Shown here piece after piece: positions 21,498-22,907 of a stretch of DNA of 22,907 nucleotides. The notes under the pieces are model-generated. The model ran no database searches and had not been told where the DNA came from. It saw only the letters and a program-made list of their open reading frames with translations. The translations under genes and the position numbers were made by a program. Position 1 is the first letter of the stretch; each line of letters opens with the position of its first letter. This stretch comes from DASTGO01 sp035719045 (GTDB lineage: Bacteria > Actinomycetota > Actinomycetes > Actinomycetales > Kineosporiaceae): the NCBI GenBank assembly GCA_035719045.1, contig DASTGO010000309.1, forward strand, positions 1 through 22,907, written 5' to 3'.

Positions 21498-22907
21498 TCA
21501 ACCCCCGGTGGCGGGGAGGCGGACCGGGACCGCCGGGCCGGGCGCGGGCGGCAGCAGCAGGGCGAAGCAGGCCCCGCCCTCGGGTGCCGCCGTCGCCTCG
21601 GCCCGACCGCCCATCCGCCGGGCCAGCTCACCGACCAGGGCCAGGCCCAGGCCGGAGCCGACGGCGCGGCTGCCCCGGTACCGCTCGTTGAGCCGGCCCC
21701 GTTCGAAGGCCACCGCGAGATCCTCGGGGGTCAGGCCCGGACCGCCGTCGCGCACCTCGACCCGGACCCAGCCGGACGGATCGGCCCCGGTCGCCAGGAC
21801 CAGCGGCGCCCCCGTCGGCAGGACCCGGATCGCGTTGTCCACCAGGGCGTCCACCGCCTGCCGCAACCGCTCCCCGTCCGCGTGGGCGACCGGACCCGCG
21901 GCCGGGGCGCGCACCTCCAGCCTGATCCCGGCCGCGGCCACCCGGGGACCGCAGGCAACGGCCGCAGCCCGCAGCAGTTCCCCGGTGTCCACCGGCGCGG
22001 GCTCGACGCGGAAGTCGTCGGCCTCCATCCGGGCCAGGGCGAGCAGGTCCTCCACCCGGCGCTGCAGGCGAGCCGCCTCGTCGCGGATCACCCCGGCCGC
22101 CGAGGGCACCTGCGCGGCGGGCAGGGCACCGTCACACAGCGCCTCGGCGTAGCCGGTGACCGCGGTCAACGGGGTGCGCAGCTCATGGGAGACGTTCATC
22201 AGGAAGGCCTGCTGCCGCTGCTCGCTCACCGTGAGGGCGTGGGCCAGGCCGTTGAGTGCCTGCGCGACGTCGGCCACCTCCAGCGGTCCCTGCGGCGGCA
22301 CCCGGACGTCCCGCTGTCCCGACGACAGCCGCCGGGCCGCCTCGGCCACCCTGGCCAGCGGACGGGTCACCGTCCGCCCCAGCGCCAGCCCGGCCAGGGC
22401 GCCGCCGAGCAGGCCGAGCCCGAGACCGAGCAGCACCCGGCGCCGCTGTGCCGGGGTGAGCTGCGCGGCCCGGTCCAGCGGTTGCGCGAGCAGGACGGCC
22501 TCGGAGCGGGCGGCCCGGCCGACGACGATCCAGGACCTGCCGTCGTAGCCGCGCCGGGCGTGCGGTGACCGGCCGGCCCGCACCGCCTGCAGATCGGCGG
22601 CGGTGAACGGGGCGGGCAGTGTGGTGGCGGCGTCCCCCGGCGCGACCACGGCACAGACCACGCCGGCGTCGTCGTGCAGCATCGTCTGCATGGCCCGCAC
22701 CGCCGGCAGCACCTCGCCGTCGCCGAGCCGGGCCGCCCGTGGCGAGCTCTGCGCGGCGGCCATCAGATTGGCCTGCACCTGCAGGGTGGCCATCGCCTGC
22801 TCCTGGTTGGCACTGCCGGCGGTGCGGGCCAGGGCGATCCCGGTGACCAGGGCGCTGGCCACGGCGACCGCCACGGCCAGCGCCACCACCCGGGCGGTCA
22901 CGGTACG
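21498..22907 (-). CDS. Sensor histidine kinase (5' end at or beyond window edge)
   Basis: At least 467 residues of a membrane two-component sensor kinase. An N-terminal transmembrane segment (about residues 5-25 counted from GTG 22901) is followed by an extracytoplasmic domain of about 125 residues. A second transmembrane segment (about 156-175) leads to a HAMP domain (RTVTRPLARVAEAARRLSSG). The phosphoacceptor is H239 in SHELRTPLT. The ATPase domain has N box DALVDNAIRV, G1 DGGPGLTPED and G2 GSGLGLALV. All catalytic boxes are intact. The frame is still open at the right edge (R-T before the GTG), so the true start may lie outside. The partner response regulator is probably upstream on the same strand. 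The signal is unknown. Confidence 0.93.
   Translation of the reverse strand, partial: RTVTARVVALAVAVAVASALVTGIALARTAGSANQEQAMATLQVQANLMAAAQSSPRAARLGDGEVLPAVRAMQTMLHDDAGVVCAVVAPGDAATTLPAPFTAADLQAVRAGRSPHARRGYDGRSWIVVGRAARSEAVLLAQPLDRAAQLTPAQRRRVLLGLGLGLLGGALAGLALGRTVTRPLARVAEAARRLSSGQRDVRVPPQGPLEVADVAQALNGLAHALTVSEQRQQAFLMNVSHELRTPLTAVTGYAEALCDGALPAAQVPSAAGVIRDEAARLQRRVEDLLALARMEADDFRVEPAPVDTGELLRAAAVACGPRVAAAGIRLEVRAPAAGPVAHADGERLRQAVDALVDNAIRVLPTGAPLVLATGADPSGWVRVEVRDGGPGLTPEDLAVAFERGRLNERYRGSRAVGSGLGLALVGELARRMGGRAEATAAPEGGACFALLLPPAPGPAVPVRLPATGG

Noticed and set aside
1..22907. CRISPR arrays, tRNA or rRNA genes, complete insertion sequences
   Set aside because: I saw no regularly spaced repeats, no tRNA-like cloverleaf or rRNA sequence, and no intact transposase; the only mobile-element trace is the recombinase remnant.

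Overview
This 22.9-kb window is very GC-rich, with strongly GC-biased third codon positions, GTG/TTG starts and ATGA or short overlaps between genes. Together with a GlgE pathway, a SAM-IV-type riboswitch and a cysteine-type leader peptide, this points to an actinomycete. I cannot name the genus from sequence alone.

Region 1 (1-8.5 kb) is alpha-glucan and trehalose metabolism. glgP (glucan phosphorylase, minus strand) diverges from a tightly packed glgE-treS-mak operon. TreS converts trehalose to maltose, Mak phosphorylates maltose, and GlgE transfers maltosyl units onto alpha-glucan, which GlgP can degrade. The usual branching-enzyme neighbour glgB is not here. The divergent promoter region carries a sequence that fits the LacI/GalR-family operator consensus.

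Region 2 (8.5-11.4 kb) holds a secreted SGNH lipase/esterase convergent with mak, a 471-bp intergenic gap with a perfect 15-bp inverted repeat, and a lone cobT preceded by a clear cobalamin riboswitch.

Region 3 (11.5-19.1 kb) is the most interesting part. It begins with the C-terminal remnant of a tyrosine recombinase that breaks off in an AT-rich patch. A good -35/-10 promoter follows, then a SAM-IV-type riboswitch, then a 28-codon leader peptide of the RRHVDL...C type with its own strong ribosome binding site. A 309-nt structured leader then leads into a seven-gene organosulfur operon: ABC importer (lipoprotein, ATPase, permease), TauD/AtsK-like dioxygenase, NtaA/DszA-like FMNH2-dependent monooxygenase, SsuE-like FMN reductase and a second flavin reductase. 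The likely job is uptake and oxidative desulfurisation of an organosulfur compound under sulfur limitation, with SAM and cysteine apparently sensed on one leader RNA.

Region 4 (19.1-22.9 kb) contains gene debris, an intracellular GH32 beta-fructosidase, two more truncated reading frames that break at the same point, and a sensor histidine kinase whose start lies at or beyond the right edge. The recombinase remnant and the debris suggest that the sulfur and GH32 segment sits in a rearranged, possibly acquired, part of the chromosome.
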